Assembly (NCBI RefSeq): GCF_003614925.1 | Contig: NZ_QYLP01000081.1 | Location: forward strand, 1-35,724 | Direction of reading: 5' to 3' | DNA from: Arthrobacter celericrescens | Lineage (GTDB): Bacteria > Actinomycetota > Actinomycetes > Actinomycetales > Micrococcaceae | Length of the DNA: 35,724 nucleotides | Shown: positions 1-7,742 of the stretch, one piece after another | How the letters are laid out: every line of letters begins with the position of its first letter | Position numbering within the stretch: position 1 is the stretch's first letter | Notes under the pieces: generated by a model | Databases searched by the model: none | What the model was told of the DNA's origin: nothing | What the model saw: the letters and a program-made list of their open reading frames with translations, nothing else | Position numbers and translations under genes: made by a program

Positions 1-4
1 CCCA

Positions 5-54
5 GCGCGACGGCGGCTCCACCCCGGAAGGAGTGGAGCCGCCGTCGCGCTTTT
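5..54 (+). terminator. Strong hairpin terminator
   Basis: A perfect 17-bp inverted repeat (arms 5-21 and 34-50, 12-nt loop) is followed by TTTT at 51-54 on the plus strand. The T run suits a plus-strand gene ending left of the window. The hairpin also lies just past the stop of the minus-strand amidohydrolase at 61, so it may serve both directions, although the minus-strand side has no T run. Confidence 0.8.
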
Positions 55-60
55 CGCAAC

Positions 61-1257
61 TCAGACGAGCACGTCGCCGTCCCTGGCGACGACCCGGCCT
101 CCGGAGAGCGCGAGCCTCCGCTGCGGGCAGCGGACAAGCACGTCCGGCACGTTCTCGGCGTCGAGGAGCACGATGTCGGCGCGTGCACCGGCGACGAGGT
201 CGTGCTGCTCCCGTCCGACGAACGGGGCGCCGTGCTTCGTCGCGTACTCGACGGCAGTGGCGAGCTTGTCGTCGTGGCGGAACCCGTGCAGGCGCGCGAA
301 GGCAAAGGCGACGCGCAGCAGGTCCCCGTCGCCGAACGGCGACCACAGGTCGCGGATGCCGTCGGTGCCCAGGCCCAGCGGAACGCCGCGTTCCCGCATC
401 CGCTGCCAGGGCAGCGGCGCGGTGCCGCCCATCGCGACTGTGGTCCAGGAGATACCCGCCTCGGCGAGGCCCTCGACGATCTCCTCCTGCACAGCCGGCT
501 GCAGCGTGCCCATAGCAAAACCGTGCGAGATGTTCACCCGGCCCTGCAGGCCGGCGTCGATCGTCCGGCGGATCACCTGGCGGTACTCGTAGGCGCCGAG
601 CGAGCCGAAGTCGTGCAGGTGCAGGTCGAGGCCGACGCCGCGCTCGACGGCGATCTGGAACAGGCCGTCGAGCTGGCCCTCGACGTCGCCGTCGATCGTT
701 CCCGGGTCGAGCCCGCCGATGCTGTCGGCCCCGGCCTGGGCTGCCTCGTCGAGCAGCTGCATCACGCCCGGCCGGCGCAGCACGCCGTCCTGCGGGAACG
801 CCACCGTCTGGACCTCGATCGCCCCGTCGAGTTCGGCGACGGCGGCCTGCACCGTTTCGAGGCCCTTGAGTCCGATGCCGAGGTCGACGTCGATGTGCGT
901 GCGGGTGGCGGTGGTGCCGTGACGAAGGAACTCGCGGAGCACCGCGGCGGCCGAGTTCGCGTTCGGGATGTCGTAGTTCCCGCGCTGGGCGCGCTCGTTC
1001 GCGATCCAGCCCTCCACGGTCGGGTGGTCGGAATAGGTGTAGGGCACCCACGGCTTGCCCCACCAGCTCTTGTCGACGTGGGCGTGGGTGTTGATGAAAC
1101 CGGGGATGGCCAGCAGCCCGCCGCCGTCGAGGTCACCGGATTCAAATGCACCCGAGGCGGGTGCGAGCCCCGTGATGACGCCGCCGCTGATGGTGACGTC
1201 CGCGGCCTCGGCGCCCCAGGGGCGGACGTTCCTCAGGGTGAACTTCTTGTCAGTCAT
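61..1257 (-). CDS. Cytosine-deaminase-like amidohydrolase (copy 1)
   Basis: A 398-residue cytoplasmic metal-dependent amidohydrolase of the cytosine deaminase/AtzC-like branch, and the last gene of a five-gene minus-strand operon. Metal and catalytic motifs are visible: HAHVDK (about residue 58), HLHD (about 210), SHGF (about 241) and GTDGIRDLW (about 290). These match the HxH, H, H and D ligands of the TIM-barrel amidohydrolase superfamily. In E. coli CodA the second His box reads HxxE, with the Glu acting as general acid/base. Here that position is Asp (HLHD), whereas the sister copy at 4064-5266 keeps Glu (HLHE). The two copies therefore probably differ in substrate or rate. The substrate is unknown. 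The neighbouring ABC importer suggests an imported N-heterocycle or cyclic amide is hydrolysed. Family confidence is high; substrate confidence is low. Confidence 0.85.
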   Translation of the reverse strand: MTDKKFTLRNVRPWGAEAADVTISGGVITGLAPASGAFESGDLDGGGLLAIPGFINTHAHVDKSWWGKPWVPYTYSDHPTVEGWIANERAQRGNYDIPNANSAAAVLREFLRHGTTATRTHIDVDLGIGLKGLETVQAAVAELDGAIEVQTVAFPQDGVLRRPGVMQLLDEAAQAGADSIGGLDPGTIDGDVEGQLDGLFQIAVERGVGLDLHLHDFGSLGAYEYRQVIRRTIDAGLQGRVNISHGFAMGTLQPAVQEEIVEGLAEAGISWTTVAMGGTAPLPWQRMRERGVPLGLGTDGIRDLWSPFGDGDLLRVAFAFARLHGFRHDDKLATAVEYATKHGAPFVGREQHDLVAGARADIVLLDAENVPDVLVRCPQRRLALSGGRVVARDGDVLV

Positions 1258-1276
1258 TCTGGTCTTCTTTCTTCTG

Positions 1277-1298
1277 GGTCTCAGTGCACGTGCAGGTC

Positions 1299-1308
<10 letters not shown>
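1277..1308. repeat. 14-bp tandem direct repeat
   Basis: GGTCTCAGTGCACG occurs at 1277-1290 and again at 1295-1308, an 18-bp period. The second copy contains the stop codon of the ATPase gene. It looks like a small tandem duplication of the gene's 3' end, with no assigned function. Confidence 0.6.
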
Positions 1309-2086
<778 letters not shown>

Positions 2087-2090
<4 letters not shown>

Positions 2091-3040
2091 GGCGCACCTC
2101 CGGTGGTCGTGGTGGTTGCCGCCGCACCGGCCGGCGAGTGCTTGCGCGGCTTGCGGGAGCCGGGCTGCGAGGCGTTGAAGCGGCGCTCGAGGAAGTGCTG
2201 GCCGACGCCGGCGATGGTCACCAGGATCAGGTACCAGAGCACTGCGACGATGAGCAGGGGCAGGATCTTGAAGTTCTGCCCATAGATGAGCTGCACCCTG
2301 GTCAGCAGGTCGCTGCCGCCGATGACCGAGACGAGCGAGGTGGCCTTCAGCATGCCGATGAACTGGTTGCCGGTGGGCGGGATGATGACCCGGATCGACT
2401 GCGGCAGCACGATGCGCGCCAGCGCCTGGTTGCGGGTGAGGCCGATGCTCACGCCCGCGTCCGTCTGGCCGGCGGGCACCGAGATGATGCCGCCCCGGAT
2501 GATCTCGGCCATGTAGCCCGATTCGGCGAGGGAGAGGGCGATGAGGCCGGCGGTGAAGCCCGAGATGAGGCTGTTCGTGTCCTGCCCAAGGATCTTGGGG
2601 AAGAGCACCGCCAGGTTGAACCAGAGCAGCACTTGCACGAGCATCGGAACGCCCCGGAAGAACCAGACGTAGCCGCGGCCGATGATGCTCGCCACCTTGT
2701 TGTTGCTCTGGATCATCAGGGCAATGACGAAGGCCAGCACAATCGAGATCAGCATGGCGAAGATCGCCAGCTGGATCGTGACGCCGACGCCCTCCAGGAC
2801 CACCGGGTTGAACATGTACTCCCAGGTGACGCCCCACTCCATGTTGGGATTCTGCGCCTGGGACTGGATGAAGAGCGCGAGCAGGGCGATCGCGACGAAC
2901 CCGGTGACGATCTGGCCGTACTGGGGGCGCCGCTTCGCACGGATGGGCGCCCCCTGCACGGCAGGCTCGTCGCCGGGCTGGCGCACGTAATGCGCCCGCG
3001 CGGTCAAGGCCGGCGAGGACGAGTGGTTCAGCTCCGACAT
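2087..3040 (-). CDS. Polar amino acid-type ABC permease
   Basis: A 317-residue inner-membrane permease of the HisM/GlnP family. It has an unusually long polar N-terminus (about 45 residues, rich in Ser, Ala, Pro and Arg) before the first membrane segment ([12 protein letters not shown]), followed by several more hydrophobic segments. The EAA-type coupling region is visible around [16 protein letters not shown] (about residue 205). The tail is rich in Pro, Ala and Thr. Start at 3040, two bases after the lipoprotein stop, with only a weak AGAAG ribosome site, so coupling to the upstream gene is likely. As the only permease gene in the operon it probably forms a homodimer. The preceding lipoprotein and following ATPase complete the importer. 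Confidence 0.93.
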
Positions 3041-3042
3041 GA

Positions 3043-3978
3043 TCACTTCTGCGCCAGGTTGATGCCAGGGGTGTCGAGATCGATGACTTCGACGTCCCAC
3101 TTCTTCAGGACCTCGTCGTAGGTGCCGTCCTCGTGGATCGCCTTGAGGGCGGTAAGGAAGGCGTCGCGGAGCCCGGTCTGCTTCTTGTTGAAGGTCATGC
3201 CGAGGTAGACCTTCTCCTCGAAATCGACGGGAAGCGACTCGAGCTTGTCGCCGGTCTCGCGCTTGATGACCGAGACCGCCATGTCGGGCCAGAAGATGGC
3301 ATCGATACGGCCCGAGGTGAGCGCGAGGTTCTTGTCGCTCGAGTTCGGGAAGGAGATGAGCTGGGTGGCGGGCTTGCCCTTCGCGATGCATGCCGCGGCC
3401 ATCTGCTCGACGAGGCGGTGGGCGTCGGAGCCCTTCACGTCGCCGATCTTGACGCCGCAGCCGCCGTCGACGGCGCTGGTGATGCCCTTGGGGTTGCCTT
3501 TCTGGACCATGAAGACGGTGCCGGCCCACTGGTAGTCGATGAAGTCGACCTGTTCCTGCCGCTTCTTGCGGTCGGTCATGCCGGCGATCGCGGCGTCGAA
3601 TTTGCCGCTCTGCATGCCGATCAGGATCTGGTCGAAGGGCACCTTCTCCCACTTGACCGGGATGCCGAGCTGCTTCGCCATCGATTCCATCAAGTCGACG
3701 TTGTAGCCCTGGATGCCGGTGGCGCCGGCGGGAGTGAAGTTGGCTGGCTCGAAGTCGGGCTGGGTGGCAACCGTGAGCACCCCCTTGTCCTTGACCTTCT
3801 GCGGCAGCAGCTTGAAGAGGGGCGCCTTCTCGTCGACGGCGGCAGGCTTGGCCGATCCCCCGGCGGCCGTGGCCGTGGAGCCGGAGACTCCGCAGCCGGT
3901 GAAGGCGAGCACGGCGAGGCTGCCGGCTGCGAGGGTGGCCGCAGCGCGGCGTGCAAAGGTGGTGCGGTAGAACGACAT
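3043..3978 (-). CDS. ABC transporter substrate-binding lipoprotein
   Basis: A 311-residue extracytoplasmic solute receptor of the SBP_bac_3 (polar amino acid) family. The N-terminus has a basic start ([11 protein letters not shown]), a hydrophobic core and a lipobox LAFTGC, so the mature protein would be anchored through the lipid on that Cys. A low-complexity Ala/Gly/Ser linker follows. The family body then starts near [18 protein letters not shown] and includes [16 protein letters not shown] and [15 protein letters not shown], typical of periplasmic-type solute receptors. The ribosome site is AAAGG, nine bases upstream. Two hairpins lie between this gene and the upstream amidohydrolase (4000-4053) and may raise receptor mRNA relative to it. 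Ligand unknown. Confidence 0.93.
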   Translation of the reverse strand: MSFYRTTFARRAAATLAAGSLAVLAFTGCGVSGSTATAAGGSAKPAAVDEKAPLFKLLPQKVKDKGVLTVATQPDFEPANFTPAGATGIQGYNVDLMESMAKQLGIPVKWEKVPFDQILIGMQSGKFDAAIAGMTDRKKRQEQVDFIDYQWAGTVFMVQKGNPKGITSAVDGGCGVKIGDVKGSDAHRLVEQMAAACIAKGKPATQLISFPNSSDKNLALTSGRIDAIFWPDMAVSVIKRETGDKLESLPVDFEEKVYLGMTFNKKQTGLRDAFLTALKAIHEDGTYDEVLKKWDVEVIDLDTPGINLAQK

Positions 3979-3999
3979 TGTTCTTGCCTTTCGGGCGAG

Positions 4000-4053
4000 G
4001 TTCCGCGGGATGCGGAACGGGTTGGGGAAGAGGCGAGCGGGGTACCGCTCGCC
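4000..4053 (-). other. Tandem intercistronic hairpins
   Basis: Within the 85-bp gap between the amidohydrolase and receptor genes there are two perfect hairpins. One has arms 4032-4040 and 4045-4053 (GGCGAGCGG, 4-nt loop). The other has arms 4000-4006 and 4012-4018 (GTTCCGC, 5-nt loop). Neither is followed by a T run on the minus strand. An mRNA processing or stability element that favours the receptor is plausible; this is inference. Confidence 0.5.
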
Positions 4054-4063
4054 GGGGCCAGGG

Positions 4064-5266
4064 TCAGCTTGCGCGCACAGGGCTCCCGTGGCGCGCGACG
4101 ACCTTGCCGCGTTTCAGCACAAGCCGCCGCGGCGGCCTGGCTGCAACCGCCTCACCGATGCTCGCGGCATCGATGAGGAAGAGATCTGCGGGCGCACCTG
4201 CTTCGATCCGGGCAGGTTCCCGCCCGAGGGCGATCGCTCCGCCCCTGACGGTAACGTCGAATGCCGAGGCGATCTGCTCGTCGGTCCGGAAACCGTTGCG
4301 GTAGGCGAGGTGAAAGGTGCGGTCGAGCATGTCGCCGTTTCCATACGGGCCCCAGAGGTCCCGCACGCCGTCGTTGCCCGCGCCGACATTGACGCCGCGC
4401 CCCCGCAGCTCGGTGACCGGCAGCACCGGGGTGTTGTAGACCGTCGCCGTCAACAGGGAGATCTTCGCTTCGGCGAGGCCCTGGGAGATCCGCTCGGACT
4501 GGGCACGGTCGACGTCGACGATGGCCACGCCGTGCGAGATCGCCACCCGGCCCTCCAGCCCGTGGCGCAGCACCCGCTCGATGATGAGCTCCATCGTGTG
4601 CGCACCGAGGGTGCCGCGCTCGTGCAGGTGGATGTCGAGCCTGGTGCCGTAGCTCTCGGCGAGCCCGAAGACCAGGTCGAGGTGGCGCACCGAGTCGCGC
4701 TCCAGCGCAGCGGGGTCGATGCCGCCGAGGCATCCGACCAGCCCCTGCTGCAGGGCCGACTCGAGCAGTTCGGCCGTCCCGGGGTTGGTCAGGAGCCCGC
4801 CCTGCGGGAAGGCGACCTGTTCGACGTCGATCATGTCGGCCAGCTCGTCGGCGGCCTCCGCGACGAGCTCGAGTCCGCGCAGCCCGATGTCGGGATCGAC
4901 GTCGGTGTGCGTGCGGGCGAGGGTTGTCCCGGCGGCGGCCATCTGCCCAAGCAGCGCCCGCACGCCGTCGCGGCTTGGCAGGCCGAGTTCCGCACGGCCC
5001 CGCTCGCCGTTCGCGATGCGGTCCTCGAGGACCGGCCCCGCGGAATGCGGCACCCAGCCGCGGCCCCACAGCGTCTTGTCGACATGGCAATGGGCGTCGA
5101 CCATTCCCGGCAGCGCGAGCGCACCGGTGCCGTCCTCGCGCACTGCAGCACCTGCGTCGATGACGCCGGCCGGCTCGATCCGCGCGATCCGGGCCTCCTG
5201 GATGAGCAGGTCGACCGGCGGAGCTTCATGCGCCAGCCGCACGCGCTCGATGAGCATGTCCCGCAT
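4064..5266 (-). CDS. Cytosine-deaminase-like amidohydrolase (copy 2)
   Basis: A 400-residue amidohydrolase, first gene of the leftward operon, related to copy 1 at 61-1257. Conserved boxes are DAHCHVDK (about residue 59), HLHERGTLGAH (about 215), ISHGV (about 246) and GNDGVRDLWGPYGNGD (about 295). They provide the HxH, His, His and Asp metal ligands and the CodA-like catalytic Glu. The start at 5266 is favoured by GGGAGG six bases upstream; a second Met lies three codons in. Together with the ABC importer it suggests import followed by hydrolytic deamination or ring opening of a small nitrogen compound. Cytosine, isocytosine, creatinine-like and s-triazine-like substrates are all compatible with the family. 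Which one applies cannot be read from sequence. Confidence 0.88.
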   Translation of the reverse strand: MRDMLIERVRLAHEAPPVDLLIQEARIARIEPAGVIDAGAAVREDGTGALALPGMVDAHCHVDKTLWGRGWVPHSAGPVLEDRIANGERGRAELGLPSRDGVRALLGQMAAAGTTLARTHTDVDPDIGLRGLELVAEAADELADMIDVEQVAFPQGGLLTNPGTAELLESALQQGLVGCLGGIDPAALERDSVRHLDLVFGLAESYGTRLDIHLHERGTLGAHTMELIIERVLRHGLEGRVAISHGVAIVDVDRAQSERISQGLAEAKISLLTATVYNTPVLPVTELRGRGVNVGAGNDGVRDLWGPYGNGDMLDRTFHLAYRNGFRTDEQIASAFDVTVRGGAIALGREPARIEAGAPADLFLIDAASIGEAVAARPPRRLVLKRGKVVARHGSPVRAS

Positions 5267-5284
5267 CCCAAACCTCCCGTTGTT

Positions 5285-5298
5285 GTGACGATCGTCAC
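5285..5298. promoter_or_regulatory. Perfect 14-bp palindrome (operator candidate)
   Basis: GTGACGATCGTCAC is a perfect palindrome, 18 bp upstream of the first gene of the amidohydrolase/ABC operon. Its core TGACG-NN-CGTCA is shared with the site at 6576-6591, and the half TGACG-NN-CGT recurs near 16527. Probably a repressor site; the regulator is not identified. Confidence 0.55.
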
Positions 5299-5327
5299 CT
5301 CAAGTCGATACAGTCACAGTAAGGGAT

Positions 5328-5436
5328 TCTGGTATTCCAAAGCAATACCCAATCTTGTGAAGATTGATAATTTCCGGCGGATTACGACCAAACACACGAC
5401 GGGAGGGGTGTGCAAGATGAGAATTGGAATACCAGA
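5328..5436. promoter_or_regulatory. Paired TGGTATTCCA sites, inverted
   Basis: A 13-bp sequence TCTGGTATTCCAA (5328-5340) recurs as its exact reverse complement at 5424-5436, 83 bp away, between the amidohydrolase operon and the end of the AraC-type gene. Each arm is itself close to a palindrome (TGG-TATT-CCA), which resembles sites of GntR/FCD-type dimeric repressors. Two such sites could support looping. The AT-rich stretch between them is the likely promoter zone of the leftward operon. Confidence 0.5.
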
Positions 5437-5469
5437 TGCGGATTCAGGGAACGCGGAAGCGCTGACGTG

Positions 5470-5488
5470 GGCCCCTCATAGCGGGGCC
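5470..5488 (-). terminator. Weak hairpin after AraC-type gene
   Basis: GGCCCC (5470-5475) and GGGGCC (5483-5488) form a 6-bp stem with a 7-nt loop, four bases past the AraC-type gene's stop. No T run follows, so this is only a possible terminator. Confidence 0.3.
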
Positions 5489-5492
5489 TCGA

Positions 5493-6476
5493 TCACCGGC
5501 GCAGGGTCTCGGAGGGCAGTTCGCCGAAGGCTTCCAGGTACATGGCGGAAAAGCGTCCCTGGTGCGAGAAGCCGCAGCGCTCCGCAATCGAAACGATGCT
5601 CTCCTGCCCGGGCTCCCCTTCAAGGAGCATCTCACGGGCCCGATCCAGCCTGACCCGCCGAAGCAGCTCCAAAGGGGTTGCCCCGACTTCGGCGCGCAGG
5701 GCCAACTGGAGGGTGCGGACGGAGACACCAAGGTTCTCTGCCATGTCCGGCACCGCGAGGTCCTCGGATGCGTGCCGGTCCAGAAGCTCGCGGAACCGCC
5801 GGATCAGTTTGCTCTCGGCACCCGGGTTCCGGACGTCGCCGTCGGCAGGTTTGTTCTCCATGGCCATCAGCAGCCGCGACAGCATGGTGTCCGCAAGGAG
5901 GTTTTGGACAAAGGCGGGAGCCCCGCGGCCCGGCTCGCTGATCATGTCGTCGTGGAGTTCGACGACGGACCTGAGGAACGCGCGCCCAAGGGAACCGTTG
6001 AGGTCCATCGCGTAGCCGAGGTTGACGCCGCCCTGCGGGCTCTCCCCATAGAGCCGCTCCGCCACGGAGGCCAGTGCCAGGCGCCGCACGTAGACAATCA
6101 AGTGAGGTGTTCCGGCATCCCAGGTCATCGAGAACGGTCGGTCGACCGGCGGAACCGTGGCCAGCTTCGGGCTCGACTCGACGACGTCCTTGCCTACCTG
6201 CATGAGGGCGTGGCCGGAAAGTGGAATCTGGACCAGATGGAAATCCTCCAGGCCCTCCGGATTGATGCGCACCTCGGCGCCGTAGTCGAGGTACTCGATC
6301 CCGACGTCGCCGCGGTGCAGCGACCGCAGTTTCATGTCAACCGACGTCCCCCGGGCTTGCGGCACGAGATCATGCCGGCAGAACAGCTCGGCAATCTTCT
6401 GGTGTGCATCCTCGACGTCCGAGGTGGTCACCGTCGGGCGCCCTCGGAGGACGTCACGAGGAAGGATCCTCACCAT
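5493..6476 (-). CDS. AraC-family regulator of aromatic catabolism type
   Basis: A 327-residue cytoplasmic transcription factor. The N-terminal two-thirds resemble the AraC-binding-like (cupin_6) sensor domain of XylS/NphR-type regulators. The C-terminus (about 225-325) is a double helix-turn-helix with VPDMAENLGVSVRTLQLALR, the linker TPLELLRRVRLDRAREML and SIVSIAERCGFSHQGRFSAMY. The start at 6476 is chosen because AGG lies six to seven bases upstream and the homologous N-terminus begins there; an in-frame extension to 6590 would run through the promoter zone. It is divergent from the indole-type operon and is the obvious candidate activator. AraC regulators are known next to indole oxygenase genes in other bacteria. 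The inducer is inferred, not shown. Confidence 0.9.
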   Translation of the reverse strand: MVRILPRDVLRGRPTVTTSDVEDAHQKIAELFCRHDLVPQARGTSVDMKLRSLHRGDVGIEYLDYGAEVRINPEGLEDFHLVQIPLSGHALMQVGKDVVESSPKLATVPPVDRPFSMTWDAGTPHLIVYVRRLALASVAERLYGESPQGGVNLGYAMDLNGSLGRAFLRSVVELHDDMISEPGRGAPAFVQNLLADTMLSRLLMAMENKPADGDVRNPGAESKLIRRFRELLDRHASEDLAVPDMAENLGVSVRTLQLALRAEVGATPLELLRRVRLDRAREMLLEGEPGQESIVSIAERCGFSHQGRFSAMYLEAFGELPSETLRR

Positions 6477-6575
6477 CGCGCACCTGACTTCCAGGGGTTT
6501 CGCTTTTTGGATGAGCCCTGCGCCATGTGGATATACCGGGCTTCGGGGTGTGAATAGAGTCACTTTTAGATCAAG

Positions 6576-6591
6576 TATGACGCACGTCATA
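6576..6591. promoter_or_regulatory. Palindrome in divergent promoter region
   Basis: TATGACG-CA-CGTCATA has perfect 7-bp arms around a 2-bp centre. It lies between the AraC-type gene and the plus-strand peptide/SDR operon, 37 bp upstream of the first peptide. The core TGACG-NN-CGTCA is identical to that at 5285-5298. The whole gap 6477-6628 is otherwise AT-richer and should hold both promoters, which I could not assign precisely. Confidence 0.55.
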
Positions 6592-6628
6592 GAAATGCAA
6601 TAACGACGACAGAGGGAGGTGGGCAGCG

Positions 6629-6715
6629 ATGAAGAACATCAGGCTGGTACACGAACGCCGGCTCGAATGGGAACGAACCCATCCGAAGCCCGCGCCGAGG
6701 CCCGCGGCCAAGTAG
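6629..6715 (+). CDS. 28-residue peptide with HPKPAPRP motif (copy 1)
   Basis: A tiny ORF with an excellent ribosome site (GAGGGAGGTGGG, ending five bases before the ATG). It starts MKNIRLVH, has a charged middle (ERRLEWERT) and ends HPKPAPRPAAK. No signal peptide or membrane segment is visible. A related ORF at 7584-7742 shares the same N-terminal pattern and the exact octapeptide HPKPAPRP. Six of the eight motif codons differ between the copies, all at synonymous wobble positions, which argues that the peptide itself is selected. It is first in the operon, 67 bp before the SDR start. The function is not recognised. A regulatory leader peptide, a small partner of the oxygenases or a peptide precursor are all possible. 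Confidence 0.72.
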   Translation: MKNIRLVHERRLEWERTHPKPAPRPAAK

Positions 6716-6782
6716 CACCTCCCGCATGACAGAAAGTCGTCCACCACAAGCGTTGATCCAATTCACCACGAAAGGTTTGGCC

Positions 6783-7577
6783 ATGTCAGGACTCTCAGGC
6801 AGGACAGCGATCGTCACAGGCGGCGTAACGAAGATCGGCCGCGGTGTTGTCACGGCGCTCAGCGAGGCAGGCGCCACGGTTGTCGTAGCGGATATTGATG
6901 CCAATGGCGGCGCCCAGATCGACGCCCCGGGAAACGGCGTCAGCTTTTTGCACATCGACATCACGGACGACGCGGCCGTTTCCCGGCTGGTCAGGGACAC
7001 CGCAACCCTGCACGGCGGAATCGATATCCTGGTCAACCTTGCCTGCACCTACAAAGACGACGGCGCAGGATCCACCCGCAGCGACTGGCTTGAAGCATTG
7101 AACGTCAACCTGGTCAGCGCGGTCATGGTGAGCGCGGCCGCACGCCCCTATTTGAAGGCCTCGCAGCACGGCGCCATCATCAACTTCACCTCGATCTCCA
7201 GCTCTGTTGCCCAGACCGGGCGCTGGCTGTACCCCGCCAGCAAGGCGGCACTCGTCCAGCTGACCCGAAGCATGGCCGTGGATTTCGCCGACGACGGCAT
7301 TCGGGTCAACTCTGTAAGCCCGGGCTGGGTGTGGAGCAACATCATGGACTCCCTCACCAACGGAAGCCTCGAGAAAACGGATGCGGTGGCAGCACCCTTC
7401 CACGTCCTGAAGAGGGTCGGCCGGCCCGAAGAAATCGGTGACGTCGTCGCATTCCTCGCCAGCGACAGGGCAAGCTTCGTGACAGGCGCAGATTGGGCCG
7501 TGGACGGAGGCTATTCCGCCCTGGGTCCCGAGCGCGCCGAAGAAACCATTCCATTGCTCGCTGCCGAAACGAGGTGA
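6783..7577 (+). CDS. SDR-family oxidoreductase of indole operon
   Basis: A 264-residue short-chain dehydrogenase/reductase. The nucleotide-binding turn reads TGGVTKIGRG, so the middle Gly of the usual TGxxxGxG is Lys. The usual NNAG box reads VNLACTY. The catalytic Ser (NFTSISSS) and YxxxK (YPASKAA) are intact, as is the later SPGWV segment. The start at 6783 is chosen for GAAAGG upstream and for the body starting MSGLSGRTAIVTGG; an earlier ATG at 6726 has no ribosome site. It lies between the two HPKPAPRP peptides and before two StyA-type oxygenases. A role oxidising or reducing an indole-oxygenation product (dihydrodiol, indoxyl or dioxindole) is plausible, as SDRs accompany indole oxygenases elsewhere. 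The exact reaction is unknown. Confidence 0.88.
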   Translation: MSGLSGRTAIVTGGVTKIGRGVVTALSEAGATVVVADIDANGGAQIDAPGNGVSFLHIDITDDAAVSRLVRDTATLHGGIDILVNLACTYKDDGAGSTRSDWLEALNVNLVSAVMVSAAARPYLKASQHGAIINFTSISSSVAQTGRWLYPASKAALVQLTRSMAVDFADDGIRVNSVSPGWVWSNIMDSLTNGSLEKTDAVAAPFHVLKRVGRPEEIGDVVAFLASDRASFVTGADWAVDGGYSALGPERAEETIPLLAAETR

Positions 7578-7583
7578 GCGCAG

Positions 7584-7742
7584 GTGAACGACGTCAGGAT
7601 TGCCCATCTGGCCCTCGCACACATGGGCCTCCTTGGTTGCGGGCGAATCCATCCCAAACCAGCCCCCAGGCCGAACCAAGTAAGTGCCTCCCAACCCGTC
7701 CACGGATGCAAGGACAGCAAGAAGACAAGGACAACAACATGA
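7584..7742 (+). CDS. 52-residue peptide with HPKPAPRP motif (copy 2)
   Basis: A small ORF with a GTG start. It is preceded by GAGGTG embedded in the end of the SDR gene, seven bases upstream. It begins VNDVRIAH, matching the MKNIRLVH start of the peptide at 6629 at similar positions, and then carries the exact octapeptide HPKPAPRP. Copy 1 ends in AAG-TAG shortly after the motif. Here a CCAAGTAA sequence sits one frame over, so the reading frame continues about 20 residues through a Ser/Lys/Thr-rich tail. It ends in an ATGA overlap with the StyA1-type gene (7739-7742). Translational coupling to that oxygenase is therefore likely. A frameshifted descendant of a shorter peptide would explain the tail. 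Function unknown. Confidence 0.62.
   Translation: MNDVRIAHLALAHMGLLGCGRIHPKPAPRPNQVSASQPVHGCKDSKKTRTTT

Noticed and set aside
5417..5653. Plus-strand short frame beginning MRIGIPDADS after GGGAGG
   Set aside because: Despite a good ribosome-like site, most of it is antisense to the end of the AraC-type gene and the translation is Arg/Pro/Ala low complexity. Its first bases are better explained as one of the paired TGGAATACCA sites.
6477..6590. N-terminal extension of the AraC-type protein to 6590
   Set aside because: It would place coding sequence over the divergent promoter palindrome. The start at 6476 has its own ribosome site and matches the expected domain start.
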